From OFTM10 sp964344055 (GTDB lineage: Bacteria; Actinomycetota; Acidimicrobiia; Acidimicrobiales; Aldehydirespiratoraceae), in contig CAYFLT010000009.1 of assembly GCA_964344055.1 (NCBI GenBank), positions 17,111 through 81,110 on the forward strand: 64,000 bases of DNA, read 5' to 3'. Shown in pieces: positions 35,365 to 44,473 of this stretch (positions are counted from its first letter, which is position 1; every line of letters begins with the position of its first letter). Position numbers and translations under genes: made by a program. A model generated the notes under the pieces. The model saw only the letters and a list, made by a program, of their open reading frames with translations. It was not told the DNA's origin and did not search any database.

Positions 35365-35425
35365 CGAGGCCCTCGGGCCGAGGAACCCGGGAGAATGTGA
35401 CGAGGCCCTCGGGCCGAGGAACCCG
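35359..35425. repeat. 31-nt direct repeat spanning the pckA stop
   Basis: Copies 35359-35389 and 35395-35425, period 36 nt. The first includes the last codon and stop of pckA. Each contains the small stem CCTCG-GGC-CGAGG. Nothing else supported in 35426-35558. Confidence 0.75.
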
Positions 35426-35570
35426 CATGAGCTGCGCGATGTCTGGTCGCAACTTCACACCGCGTGGCCAGTCGTCGCAGACCGAGCACTGTCAGTGAGA
35501 TCTGACCTATTGTCGTGGATCTTCAGGCCGCGGTGGGCGCGGTCGGCTGTGAACCATAGGGAGTGGGCAA

Positions 35571-35852
35571 ATGGAGAGAATCTCACGTGGATTCATCGCG
35601 ATGATCGCGGCAGCTTTGCTGCTTGGAGCGTGCGGTGACGACGGGGGAGGCGGCAGATCACTCGATGATCTCGTCGACAACATGGAAGAAGAGCTCGAGA
35701 TCGATCGCGAGACCGCCCAGTGTGTGGTGGACGGGATGGTCGACGAGATGGGTGAAGACCGGCTCCGCGAGATCAGTGAGACGGACGGGGAGCCGACCGA
35801 CGAGGAGGGCTTCGCCCTCATCGGGATCATGATCGACTGCGGCGTCGAGTGA
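35571..35852 (+). CDS. Small lipoprotein
   Basis: 93 residues, unknown function. Signal peptide with lipobox LLLGAC (Cys about residue 21), then a Gly/Asp linker and an acidic helical domain with two cysteines (QCVVDGM, MIDCGVE) that could form a disulphide. GGGAG precedes ATG 35571. Stands alone. Confidence 0.72.
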   Translation: MERISRGFIAMIAAALLLGACGDDGGGGRSLDDLVDNMEEELEIDRETAQCVVDGMVDEMGEDRLREISETDGEPTDEEGFALIGIMIDCGVE

Positions 35853-35899
35853 GCTGAGCCGGCCTCGGGGTCCCGACTTCTGCCGACCCGCATCGGAGA

Positions 35900-36253
35900 T
35901 CAGCCGAGAAAGACGCTGCGGATCCCGAGGCCCATCAACCAAAGGCTGCCGAGCCCGTAGAGCAGGTACGGTCGGTCGCGCATCTCGTTGCGGTAGGCGA
36001 AGATCAGCCCGACGCTCGCGAACGCAGCGAAGCCGTACAGCATGTGCTGGTCGTTCTGGATGTCCTCGCGCATCACGATGGCGACGCCGAGGAAGACCTG
36101 GATGAGGACGGTGACCTCGGCGGCGATGACCAGGAACCAGCCGGCCCGTTGGCGGAGCTGCTCCCATTGATGTGCGCCCAGCGCCCAGACGCCGGCCAGC
36201 CCGTTCAGTGCGATGAAGAACCAGGCGTTGACCTGGTGGAGGTCGCGGATCAT
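35900..36253 (-). CDS. Small membrane protein, unknown
   Basis: 117 residues with about four hydrophobic segments (WFFIALNGLAGVWALG, FLVIAAEVTVLIQVFLGV, LYGFAAFASVGLIF, LYGLGSLWLMGLGI). Not assigned to a family. Start ATG 36251-36253. 37 nt downstream of the ABM-domain gene, same strand. Confidence 0.7.
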   Translation of the reverse strand: MIRDLHQVNAWFFIALNGLAGVWALGAHQWEQLRQRAGWFLVIAAEVTVLIQVFLGVAIVMREDIQNDQHMLYGFAAFASVGLIFAYRNEMRDRPYLLYGLGSLWLMGLGIRSVFLG

Positions 36254-36290
36254 GGGCGGATGGTGGCCGTGTGGCGTCGCGCCGTGGGGC

Positions 36291-36620
36291 TCACGAGCCC
36301 TCGCGCGCCACTTCGACCTCGTAGGTCCAGAGCTCGGCGGTGATGGGCAGCGGTGCCGGTGCCTCGTCACCGGTCGCCAGCGCCTCCCGGTGCCCGTCGC
36401 GGAACTGCTGGGACTGGGTCCAGGCGGTGAACGACTCCTCGTCGCGCCAGCGGGTGACGACGAGCCAGGTCTCCCGCTCGTCGGTCGGCCGCAGCAGCTC
36501 GAACCCCTCGAATCCGTCCATCCCGTCGACCGCGCCGGCGCGGGCTGCGAAGCGTTTGGCGACCTCGTCACCGAGGTCGCCGGGGACGGTGATGGCGTTG
36601 ATCTTGATGACGGAGCTCAT
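36291..36620 (-). CDS. Antibiotic biosynthesis monooxygenase (ABM) domain protein, IsdG/MhuD-like
   Basis: 109 residues of the dimeric alpha-beta barrel fold. VIKINAITVPGDLGDEVAKRFAARAG start and RWRDEESFTAWTQSQQFRDGH (conserved W and H) match heme-degrading and cofactorless monooxygenases. Asn7 (INAI) and His about residue 77 correspond to heme-pocket positions. Heme oxygenase role is possible, not proved. Confidence 0.8.
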   Translation of the reverse strand: MSSVIKINAITVPGDLGDEVAKRFAARAGAVDGMDGFEGFELLRPTDERETWLVVTRWRDEESFTAWTQSQQFRDGHREALATGDEAPAPLPITAELWTYEVEVAREGS

Positions 36621-36706
36621 CGCGACATTTTCTCGTTTCCGTTGTCGATTCCAACCCGTCCCGTTCGTCGTCCTGACGACAAGCAACCACGAGGGAGACT
36701 CGAACG

Positions 36707-37024
36707 ATGACCAAGTACGTACTGGCCTACCACGGCGGCGACGGCATGCCCGAGACCGAGGAGGCCATGGCTGAGCTCATGAGCGCCTGGGAGAACTGGT
36801 TCACGGGGATGGGCGTCGCTGTCGTCGACGGTGGCAACCCGATCAGTGCGACCAGGACCATCAACCCCGACGGCTCGGTGGTCGACGGCGGCGGTACCAA
36901 CCCGCTCACGGGCTACAGCCTGATCCAGGCCGACTCGCTCGACGCCGCAGTGGCGTTGGCCAGAGGTTGCCCGGTGCTCGCCGGCAACGGGACCGTCGAG
37001 GTGGCCGAAGCCATCGACATGTGA
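36707..37024 (+). CDS. YCII-related protein
   Basis: 105 residues. KYVLAYHGGDGMPETEEAMAELMSAW with a later GYSLIQADSLDAAVALARGCP block is the YciI/DGPF fold. Stand-alone enzymes of this fold are small dehydrogenase or dehalogenase-like; the function here is unknown. GGGAG precedes ATG. Confidence 0.83.
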   Translation: MTKYVLAYHGGDGMPETEEAMAELMSAWENWFTGMGVAVVDGGNPISATRTINPDGSVVDGGGTNPLTGYSLIQADSLDAAVALARGCPVLAGNGTVEVAEAIDM

Positions 37025-37048
37025 GAAAGCGGGCCCGTCTCCGGTGTG

Positions 37049-37870
37049 TCAGTCCGCGGCGAACCCCGCGTAGAACTCGGTCTCGTAGGGTTCGCCGGCC
37101 CGGCCGGCGCCCCGGTGGATGAACCACTCCGTGCCGAAGGCCTTGGCGAAGGCTTCGTCGGGAAGTTGGAGAAAGAACGACTCGGGGGTGATCTGGCTCT
37201 TGTGGGCGGCCATGGCCGCCCGCTTGCGGTCGATGACCGGGGTGACGTCGACCGCGTGGGTGATGAGCGCAGCAGGCGTGCCCATCTCGGTGTCGCGGAT
37301 CTCCTCACGCTCACGCTCGACTTCTTCCTCGTCGAGGCCCATCTCCTCGAACGCGGGGTCGTCGGCCAGCGCCTGCATCGCGTCGCGGTTCATCGTGGCC
37401 TCGTAGACCTCGGCCACTCCTGCGATCTCGGCGGCCCGGACCCCCACCCGGTGGACCTGGATGTGGTCGGGGTGGCCATAGTTCCCGATCTCGTCGTACA
37501 CAGTGAGGATGTCGGCGGACTCCTCGGCGAGGATCGACGCGAGACGTGTAGCGGCTTCCTCGACGTTGGCCTGCCAGAACGCCTCGGGGTGGTGGTTCGT
37601 GTTGGTGTCGACCATCCCGGAATCGCGGTAGCCGAGGAATTCGACCCGGTCACAGCCGATGATTCTCGCCGCATCGACGAGCTCGGCCGCACGCACGTCG
37701 GCCAGAGAGGAGCCGTCGGGGATGTGCTCGTCGTCGGCTTCTCCGACCGCTCCGTCGGTGGCGCACACCAGCACGATCCGGTGGCCGAGGTCGGCCCCTT
37801 CGATCATGACTCCAGCGGTGGCGATGGCCTCGTCGTCGGGGTGGGCGTGGAAGAAGACGGCCGTGGCCAT
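37049..37870 (-). CDS. PIG-L/LmbE family deacetylase
   Basis: 273 residues. Zinc motif HPDDE near the start (FFHAHPDDEAIATAG), D and H ligands in GYGHPDHIQVHRVG-type context (NYGHPDH). Resembles MshB/Mca of mycothiol metabolism and other GlcNAc-type deacetylases. ATG 37868-37870 starts the domain. 1 nt after the CoA-transferase gene, so co-transcribed with it. Confidence 0.88.
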   Translation of the reverse strand: MATAVFFHAHPDDEAIATAGVMIEGADLGHRIVLVCATDGAVGEADDEHIPDGSSLADVRAAELVDAARIIGCDRVEFLGYRDSGMVDTNTNHHPEAFWQANVEEAATRLASILAEESADILTVYDEIGNYGHPDHIQVHRVGVRAAEIAGVAEVYEATMNRDAMQALADDPAFEEMGLDEEEVEREREEIRDTEMGTPAALITHAVDVTPVIDRKRAAMAAHKSQITPESFFLQLPDEAFAKAFGTEWFIHRGAGRAGEPYETEFYAGFAAD

Positions 37871-37871
37871 C

Positions 37872-39014
37872 TCAGGCGACCGCTCCCGATTCGCGCAGTG
37901 CGGTGATCTCGTCGGTGCCGCAGCCGAGGTCGGCGAGGATCTCGTCGGTGTGTTGGCCGGCGTGGGACGGCGGCCGCTCGATGGTGGCCTCGGTGCGGCT
38001 GAAGCGGGGAGCCGGGCCGGGCTGCTTGATGCCCGCGACCTCGACGAACGTGCCACGGGCGACGTTGTGGGGGTGCTCCCGCGCTTCGTCGACGTTGAGC
38101 ACGGGCGCGAAGCAGACGTCGGACCCTTCGATGAGTTCGCACCATTCGTCGCGGGTCCTCGTCTTGAAGATCGCCGCGATCTCCTCCTTGAACGCGGGCC
38201 AGTCCGCTCGACTCATCTGCTGATCCCACTTGGCGTCGTCGAGTCCGAGCTTCTCGCGCAGCTCGGCGTAGAACTGGGGCTCGATCGAGCCGATCGAGAC
38301 GTACTTGCCGTCACTGGTCTCGTAGACGTCGTAGAAGTGGGCGCCGGTGTCAAGCATGTTGGTGCCGCGCTCGAGGTTCCAGATGCCCATCGCTCGGAAG
38401 CCGTGGATGAAGGTCATGAGCGAGGCTGCGCCGTCGACCATCGCGGCGTCGACGACCTGCCCCTGCCCGGACGAGCGGGCTTCGAGGATGGCGCACACCA
38501 TGCCGAAGGCGAGGTACATGCCGCCGCCGCCGAAGTCGCCGACCATGTTGATCGGCGGCACCGGCGCCTCACCCTTACGGCCGAACGCATCGAGCGCGCC
38601 GGCGAGCGAGATGTAGTTGATGTCGTGACCGGCGGTGTGGGCATAGGGACCGTCCTGCCCCCATCCGGTCATCCGTCCGTAGGCGAGCCGCGGGTTGCGG
38701 GCGAGGCAGTCGTCGGGGCCGACTCCGAGCCGTTCGGTGACGCCGGGGCGGAATCCTTCGATGAGACCGTCGGCGGTCTCGACGAGGCGCATGACCATCT
38801 CGACGCCCTCCGGTGACTTCAAGTCGACGCCGATCGAACGCCGGCCACGATCCATGACGTTCGCCGGTGGCACGTTGGGATCACCGCCTCGCACCGCGCC
38901 GGCCCGGTCGACGCGGATCACGTCGGCGCCCATGTCGGCCAGCATCATGGCGCAGAAGGGGCCGGGCCCGATGCCGGCCAGCTCGATGATTCGGACACCA
39001 CTCAGTGGACCCAT
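37872..39014 (-). CDS. CaiB/BaiF family CoA transferase, alpha-methylacyl-CoA racemase type
   Basis: 380 residues. N-terminal GVRIIELAGIGPGPFCAM, DRGRRSIGVDLKSPEG, and AGHDINYISLAGAL, the last typical of AMACR enzymes that epimerise 2-methylacyl-CoA. The conserved His and Asp region (GHDINY, and GDFGGG) is present. ATG 39012-39014. Suggests branched-chain or sterol side-chain catabolism. Confidence 0.88.
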   Translation of the reverse strand: MGPLSGVRIIELAGIGPGPFCAMMLADMGADVIRVDRAGAVRGGDPNVPPANVMDRGRRSIGVDLKSPEGVEMVMRLVETADGLIEGFRPGVTERLGVGPDDCLARNPRLAYGRMTGWGQDGPYAHTAGHDINYISLAGALDAFGRKGEAPVPPINMVGDFGGGGMYLAFGMVCAILEARSSGQGQVVDAAMVDGAASLMTFIHGFRAMGIWNLERGTNMLDTGAHFYDVYETSDGKYVSIGSIEPQFYAELREKLGLDDAKWDQQMSRADWPAFKEEIAAIFKTRTRDEWCELIEGSDVCFAPVLNVDEAREHPHNVARGTFVEVAGIKQPGPAPRFSRTEATIERPPSHAGQHTDEILADLGCGTDEITALRESGAVA

Positions 39015-39088
39015 TCGGGGGATGCTCCTCGGTCTCGACGGACACCGGAGGGTAGCGCCGGTCCCCGATGCGAGGGGAATGGAGGTGC

Positions 39089-39109
39089 GACGGGGGTCGG
39101 ACCCCCGTC
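39089..39109. terminator. Perfect GC-rich inverted repeat
   Basis: GACGGGGGTC and GACCCCCGTC with one base between, 6 nt beyond the alpha/beta hydrolase stop. Terminator-like without T run; the core resembles REP-type words. Confidence 0.45.
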
Positions 39110-39114
39110 ACGCC

Positions 39115-39945
39115 TCAGTCGAAGGTGCGGGCAGTGAGGGCGGTGACGGCCTCGATCAGGGCCGGCCACATCTGGTACACGAAGTCGTGGGACATGCCCG
39201 GGATCTCGAGGAACTCCGCTCCAGGGATCAGCTCGGCGGTGCGGCGGCCTGCCGCGATCGGAATGAGCGAGTCGTTCTCGCCGTGCACCACGAGCGCAGG
39301 GACGTCGAGCTGGGCCAGTGCCTCGACGCGACTGCCGCTCCGGCCAACCGCCGCGTACTGCCGCAGGCCGCCGCCGGGAACCCACGCCCGGTCGTACAGC
39401 GCGGTGAAATAGGCCCGCATCTGGTCTTCGTCGAACCACTCGGGGTTGGACCAGAGCGGCCGAACGCGCAGGTCCGACTCCACCTGCTCCTCCGGCGTGC
39501 CTGCGGGCGGCAGCAGCAGCGCCTCGACCACCTCGGGCGCCACGTCGTCGAGCGCCCGGGGTTCACTGGCCGACGCCAGTGACACGAGCGCCCGCACCCG
39601 CTCCGGGTGCCGGATGGCGGTGACCTGGGCGATCATCCCCCCAAGCGACAGCCCGAGCACCACCGCGGTGTCGACCCCTGCCGCATCGAGCACGGCGATG
39701 GCATCGTCGGACATGTCCTCGAGCGTGTACTCGACATCGTCGGTCGCCGACGACAGGCCGGTGTCGCGGTTGTCCATCCGGATGACGTGGAACCCGCGGT
39801 CGACAAGCGCCTCGCAGAAGTCCTCGGGGTACACGAGGAGCTGGTTGCCCATGCCGGGCAGCAGGATGATGACCGGGTCCTCGGCTGGACCGAAGGTCTC
39901 GTAGTAGAGCTCGACCGATCCGTTCGTCGCGACGGCCACGTTCAT
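39115..39945 (-). CDS. Alpha/beta hydrolase
   Basis: 276 residues. Oxyanion region LLPGMGNQ, nucleophile elbow GLSLGGM (Ser about 104), acid in VHGENDSLIP and His in GMSHDF. Substrate unknown. ATG 39943-39945 overlaps the flavin reductase stop by 4 nt. Confidence 0.88.
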   Translation of the reverse strand: MNVAVATNGSVELYYETFGPAEDPVIILLPGMGNQLLVYPEDFCEALVDRGFHVIRMDNRDTGLSSATDDVEYTLEDMSDDAIAVLDAAGVDTAVVLGLSLGGMIAQVTAIRHPERVRALVSLASASEPRALDDVAPEVVEALLLPPAGTPEEQVESDLRVRPLWSNPEWFDEDQMRAYFTALYDRAWVPGGGLRQYAAVGRSGSRVEALAQLDVPALVVHGENDSLIPIAAGRRTAELIPGAEFLEIPGMSHDFVYQMWPALIEAVTALTARTFD

Positions 39946-40424
39946 CCGCCGTAGTTCATGCCGGTGTCGCGCAGCACGAGAGGCGTGGACTCGGCGTCGC
40001 GCACCCCTGCGTTGATCACCTCGGCGACGAAGACCGTGTGGTCGCCGCGATCGACAGTGTCGGTGACCCGGCACTCGAACCAGTACGGCGTGGCCGTGAT
40101 GAGTGGTGATCCGGTGACCGGGGCCGGCTCGAACTCCTGTCCGTTGATGGTGGACCCGTCGACCTCGGTCGAGCGGAAGAACGCTTTGCCGATGTCGAGC
40201 TGGTCGGCGGCGAGCACGTTGACGGCGAACTCGCCCGTACGCCCGATGATCGACGCGGCGCCCGAGTCCGCCTTCACCCCAGCCATCACGAGCGGCGGAT
40301 CGAAGCTGGCCTGTGACAGCCAGTTCGTGCCCCCGGCGGCGTAGTCGGTGCCGTCGGTGGCGGTGAGGACATGGAGGCCGTAGTTGATGGCCCGGAGCGC
40401 GAGTTTCTTGTCTTGTGGATCCAC
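39942..40424 (-). CDS. Flavin reductase domain protein
   Basis: 160 residues, flavin_reduct fold: YGLHVLTATDGTDYAAGGTNWL, SFDPPLVMAGVKADSGA, FAVNVLAADQLDI, HTVFVAEVINA. Provides FMNH2 or acts as small flavoprotein oxidoreductase. GTG 40422-40424 is chosen because it starts the domain. Coupled to the hydrolase downstream. Confidence 0.85.
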   Translation of the reverse strand: MDPQDKKLALRAINYGLHVLTATDGTDYAAGGTNWLSQASFDPPLVMAGVKADSGAASIIGRTGEFAVNVLAADQLDIGKAFFRSTEVDGSTINGQEFEPAPVTGSPLITATPYWFECRVTDTVDRGDHTVFVAEVINAGVRDAESTPLVLRDTGMNYGG

Positions 40425-40519
40425 GCCGGGATGGTATCGCCGCCGGTGTGGCCGCCTCCAAGACACTCCCTCACCACCACTCACCGGGCGGGCCCGGCCG
40501 TCCCACTACATTCGGCCCG

Positions 40520-40945
40520 ATGAAGATCCTCGACCGTCGGTTCGCCAAGCTGTCGACCCAGCAGCTACACGACATCCTGCGGCTCCGCGTCGACGTCTTC
40601 GTGGTCGAACAGGAGTGCCCGTATCCCGAGCTCGACGGGCGCGATACCGAGGACGGCACCCGCCACATCTGGATCGAGGACGACCTCGGCGTGCGGGCCT
40701 ACGTCCGGGTGCTCGACGACGGCGAGGCGCAGCGAATCGGCCGGGTCGTCACCCGCATGGACGCGCGCTCGGGTGGTCTCGCCGCGGCACTGGTCCATCA
40801 CGTGATCGAGACCTCCGACGCTCCGTGGGTGCTCGACGCCCAGACCTACTTGGTGGGTTGGTACCTCGATCACGGCTTCGAGGTGGACGGTGAGGAGTTC
40901 GTCGAGGACGGAATCCCCCACGTCCCGATGCGCCGGGACGGCTGA
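40520..40945 (+). CDS. GNAT family N-acetyltransferase (ElaA-like)
   Basis: 141 residues. LRLRVDVFVVEQECPYPELDGRD is the ElaA signature; IGRVVTRMDARSGGLAAALV aligns with the acetyl-CoA loop, though the usual R/Q-x2-G-x-G/A is changed to RSGGLAA. YLVGWYLDHGFEVDGEEFVEDGIPH is the conserved C-terminus. Acceptor unknown. Confidence 0.9.
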   Translation: MKILDRRFAKLSTQQLHDILRLRVDVFVVEQECPYPELDGRDTEDGTRHIWIEDDLGVRAYVRVLDDGEAQRIGRVVTRMDARSGGLAAALVHHVIETSDAPWVLDAQTYLVGWYLDHGFEVDGEEFVEDGIPHVPMRRDG

Positions 40946-40955
40946 CGGCCCTCAC

Positions 40956-42296
40956 TCAATCGCCTTCGTTGGACCTGAGTGGCTCGGGGATGTAGTCGCC
41001 GTGCGCATCGAGCAGCGCGTCCACCACATGCCAGATCTGATCGAGATCGAGCTCCGCTGCGGTGTGCGGGTCGAGCATGGCGGCGTGGTAGACGTGCGCT
41101 CGTCGACCGGTCTTGAGCGCCTCGACGGTCAGCTCCTGCACCCCGACATTCGTCCGGATGAGCGCGGCGAGGTGGGCGGGCAACGGCCCGACCGCCGCCG
41201 GCATGACTCCGTTCGCGTCGACGGTGGCCGGCACTTCGACGGTGCAGCCGCGAGGGAGATTGTCGATCAGACCGTGGTTGGGGACGTTCACGTAGACGGT
41301 GCGCCGTCGATCGGCTTCGATCGAATGGATGATCTGTGGCGCGAACTCGAGGCTTCTGGAAACGGCCACGGTCTGGTCAGGTGCCTCGAGGCGAGATCGG
41401 ATGCTGTCCCAGTCGGCGATCTGGACCTGGCATCGCCGTACGTACTCACGGATCGGGATCCGGTACCGCTCGATGAGGTCCGGGCGGTCCCGCTTGATGA
41501 AGTACGGCGTGTACTCGGCGAAGTGTTCGCTCGACTCCGCGACGAAGTAGCCGAGTCGGCGGAGCATCTCGTACCGCACCGCGTCGGACAGGTCCCAGGG
41601 CCGGCGGAGTGGCGCATCGGCCGGATGCCGATGGAGCGTCTTCAGTTCGGGATAGAGGTCCCGACCCTCGTGTTCGAGCCTGAGGTAGAACGCCATGTGG
41701 TTGATCCCGGCGGCGACATAGTCGAGGTCGTCGTATGGGATCCCGAGATCCCGGGCCAGATCGGCAGCCGTCGCCGGGATGCTGTGACAGAGGCCGTAGG
41801 CGGTCACATTCGCCAGCTCGGCGAGCCCCCACATGTTGATGGCCATGGGGTTGGCGTAGTTGAGCAGGATGGCGTCCGGGCAGCTCCGGCGCATCTCGGC
41901 GGCGACCTCGAGCAAGGCGGGAACGGTCCGCAGGCCTCGCATGATCCCACCCAACCCGAGGGTGTCGGCAATGGTCTGTTGCAGACCGAACGACTCGGGG
42001 ATGTCGAAGTCGACGAGCGTGGCGGGTTCGAAGCCGCCGATCTGGAACATGGTGACGACGTGGTCCGCGCCGTCGAGCGCCCGGGGAAGCTCCGTCGTCG
42101 ACGTCACGTTCGCCGCTGCGCCGTGCCCTTCGATGATGCGACGGGACACGAGGTCCGATGTTGCGAGGCGAGCGGAGTCGATGTCGTGCAGCCGGAACTC
42201 GACTTCGTCACGGAGGTCGTCGAAGCTGCAGAGGTCGTTGACGAGCTTGCGGGTGAAGACCGTGCTCCCGGCCCCGACGAGCGCCACCACCGGCAT
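40956..42296 (-). CDS. Glycoside hydrolase family 4 enzyme (alpha-galactosidase MelA-like)
   Basis: 446 residues. NAD+- and Mn2+-dependent GH4: VALVGAGSTVFTRKLV near the start, LNYANPMAIN, GLCHSIP (metal-ligand Cys and His), AGINHMAFYL (His). ATG 42294-42296 has GGGGAGG upstream. Divergent from galK, so release of galactose from an alpha-galactoside is the likely role. Confidence 0.9.
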   Translation of the reverse strand: MPVVALVGAGSTVFTRKLVNDLCSFDDLRDEVEFRLHDIDSARLATSDLVSRRIIEGHGAAANVTSTTELPRALDGADHVVTMFQIGGFEPATLVDFDIPESFGLQQTIADTLGLGGIMRGLRTVPALLEVAAEMRRSCPDAILLNYANPMAINMWGLAELANVTAYGLCHSIPATAADLARDLGIPYDDLDYVAAGINHMAFYLRLEHEGRDLYPELKTLHRHPADAPLRRPWDLSDAVRYEMLRRLGYFVAESSEHFAEYTPYFIKRDRPDLIERYRIPIREYVRRCQVQIADWDSIRSRLEAPDQTVAVSRSLEFAPQIIHSIEADRRRTVYVNVPNHGLIDNLPRGCTVEVPATVDANGVMPAAVGPLPAHLAALIRTNVGVQELTVEALKTGRRAHVYHAAMLDPHTAAELDLDQIWHVVDALLDAHGDYIPEPLRSNEGD

Positions 42297-42394
42297 CGCT
42301 TCGACCTCCCCGAGCCGTCCCGGCTCCTCGCGAGCTCCCGAGGCGCGAAAGTATCCCGGCGGCACCTCGTCCCGCGGCATCGACGGAGCACCTC

Positions 42395-43528
42395 ATGAGA
42401 GCGATCGGGCGAGCCATCGCCACCCACCGAGAACACTGGGGCGAGCCGACCCTGGTGGTCCGGGCGCCGGGCCGGGTGAACCTGATCGGAGAACACACCG
42501 ACTACAACGACGGCTTCGTGCTCCCGATGGCGCTGCCGTTCGACACGGTCGTCGCGGTGTCGACCACCGACACTGCGAGACGGATCGAGGTGCGCTCGGA
42601 GGGGTACGGCGTCACCGGATTCAGTGCGACAAGAGCGGCTGAGGGTGGCTCGGACTGGTCGCTCCATCTTCGAGCCGTCGTCCAGCTGCTTTCCGATGCT
42701 GGAATCGTGACCGACGGCTGGCGGGCCACGATCGCGTCAGACGTACCCACCGGCGCGGGCCTGTCGTCATCCGCGGCAGTCCAAGTGGCCACCGCGCGAG
42801 CCGTACTCGCACTCACCGACAACGAGTGGGCGCCGACCGCGGTCGCCCGGCTCTGCCGGCGGGCCGACAACGAGATCGTGGGAATCCCCAGCGGCATCAT
42901 GGACCAGCTCATCTCCGCCGCCGCGGTCGATGCTCACGCGACCCTCATCGACTGTCGCTCACTCGAGCTCACGACGCACCCGGTGCCGACCGGCTGCAGC
43001 GTGGTGGTGATGGACACCGGGTCGCGGCGAGAGCTCGTCGGTTCCGAATACGCGGATCGACAGCGCGAGTGCGCCCGTGCCGCCGCACTACTCGGCGTTG
43101 GTTCCCTGCGAGAGATCGACAGTGTCGAAAGCCTCGCGAAGGCCGGCTCGGTCGAGATGCGGCGGGCCCGTCACGTCGTGTCGGAAAACCGGCGAACACT
43201 CGATGCGGCCGACGCGCTCGACCTCGGAGACGCCGCCCGGGTCGGACGCCTCATGGTGGAGAGCCACGTCAGCCTGCGCGACGACTACGAGGTATCGGGT
43301 CCCGAACTCGATGCAATCGTCGAGGCCGCCCTCGCGTCGACCGGCTGTCTCGGCGCTCGAATGACCGGGGGTGGGTTCGCCGGCTGCGCGGTCGCGCTGG
43401 TCGAGACCGCCGAGGTGGACGGCTTCGAGGCGACCGTCAGTTCGAAGTACCGAGCGGCAACCGGGCTGGAGGCGACTCTCTGGGTGTGTCGACCGGCGGC
43501 CGGTGCCGAGGTCGTGAGGGCCGACTGA
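42395..43528 (+). CDS. galK: Galactokinase
   Basis: 377-residue GHMP kinase. GRVNLIGEHTDYNDGFVLPMA (about 30-50) is the galactokinase signature; ATP loop VPTGAGLSSSAAVQVA; TGGGFAGCAVAL near the C-terminus. GGAG upstream of ATG. Divergent from the GH4 gene; galT and galE are not in the window. Confidence 0.95.
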   Translation: MRAIGRAIATHREHWGEPTLVVRAPGRVNLIGEHTDYNDGFVLPMALPFDTVVAVSTTDTARRIEVRSEGYGVTGFSATRAAEGGSDWSLHLRAVVQLLSDAGIVTDGWRATIASDVPTGAGLSSSAAVQVATARAVLALTDNEWAPTAVARLCRRADNEIVGIPSGIMDQLISAAAVDAHATLIDCRSLELTTHPVPTGCSVVVMDTGSRRELVGSEYADRQRECARAAALLGVGSLREIDSVESLAKAGSVEMRRARHVVSENRRTLDAADALDLGDAARVGRLMVESHVSLRDDYEVSGPELDAIVEAALASTGCLGARMTGGGFAGCAVALVETAEVDGFEATVSSKYRAATGLEATLWVCRPAAGAEVVRAD

Positions 43529-44473
43529 TCAGCGGTGGAGCCGGCTCACCCTGTCGGGATCGATCCGCAGCGTTGCCGATGAGCCGGGTTCGAGCCACTC
43601 GCCGAGCACGAACCGGAGATCGTCACCGTCGACGGTGGTCACCACCGTGTCGTACGTGCCGGCCCGGAAGCGGGCCCGGACGACGGTGACCGTGAGCTCG
43701 CCCGACTCGTCCACGGTGGCCGCATCGGCGCGGATCATCCGTGCCCCGTCGCCGTCTTCGATGATGTTGGTGTGGCCGAGGAAGCGGGCCACGACCCGAT
43801 CGACGGGGCGGATCCAGACGTCGTCGGGAGGTCCCACCCGCCGGACCGCGCCGTCGATCATCACCGCCAGCCGATCCCCCACCGCGAACGCCTCGTCGTG
43901 ATCGTGGGTGACATGGATCGCGGCCGTTCCCGCGGCCCGGAGGAGGTCGGGCAGCTCGTCGACCAACCGATCGCGCAGACGGCGATCCAGCGACCCCAAC
44001 GGTTCGTCGAGAAGGAGCACTCGCGGCCACGGCGCGAGCGAGCGGGCGAGCGCCACCCGCTGAGCCTCCCCGCCCGACAGGGTGGCCACCGCCCGGCGTT
44101 CGAAGCCGCTCAGCCCCACGAGATCGAGCAGCTCCCCCACCCGCCGGTCCCGATCCCCCGGTTCGACGCGCTGCATGCGGAGGCCGAAGGCGATGTTGTC
44201 GCCGACATCGCGATGCGGAAACAGTGCGTGATCCTGGAACATGAGGCCGATCCCCCGCTCGTGGGGTGCCACATCGGCCAGGTTTCGTCCGTCAAGCACC
44301 ATGGTCCCGGCCGCGAGCGGTTCGAGCCCGGCGACGGCCCGCAGGAGGGTCGACTTCCCGCAACCACTCGGCCCGAGCAGCACCACCGTCTCGTCAGCCT
44401 CGACGTCGAGCGACACGTCGTCGACCGCGGTCGTCGATCCGTAGCGGACGGTCACACCGTCGAGGGTGAGCAT
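43529..44473 (-). CDS. thiQ: Thiamine ABC transporter ATPase
   Basis: 314 residues. Walker A GPSGCGKST (34-42), signature LSGGEAQRVALARSL, Walker B VLLLDEPLGSLD, switch HVTHDHDEA, and a C-terminal TOBE-like regulatory domain. Third gene of a TPP-riboswitch operon; start overlaps thiP stop as TGATG. 1 nt from the convergent galK end. Confidence 0.92.
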   Translation of the reverse strand: MLTLDGVTVRYGSTTAVDDVSLDVEADETVVLLGPSGCGKSTLLRAVAGLEPLAAGTMVLDGRNLADVAPHERGIGLMFQDHALFPHRDVGDNIAFGLRMQRVEPGDRDRRVGELLDLVGLSGFERRAVATLSGGEAQRVALARSLAPWPRVLLLDEPLGSLDRRLRDRLVDELPDLLRAAGTAAIHVTHDHDEAFAVGDRLAVMIDGAVRRVGPPDDVWIRPVDRVVARFLGHTNIIEDGDGARMIRADAATVDESGELTVTVVRARFRAGTYDTVVTTVDGDDLRFVLGEWLEPGSSATLRIDPDRVSRLHR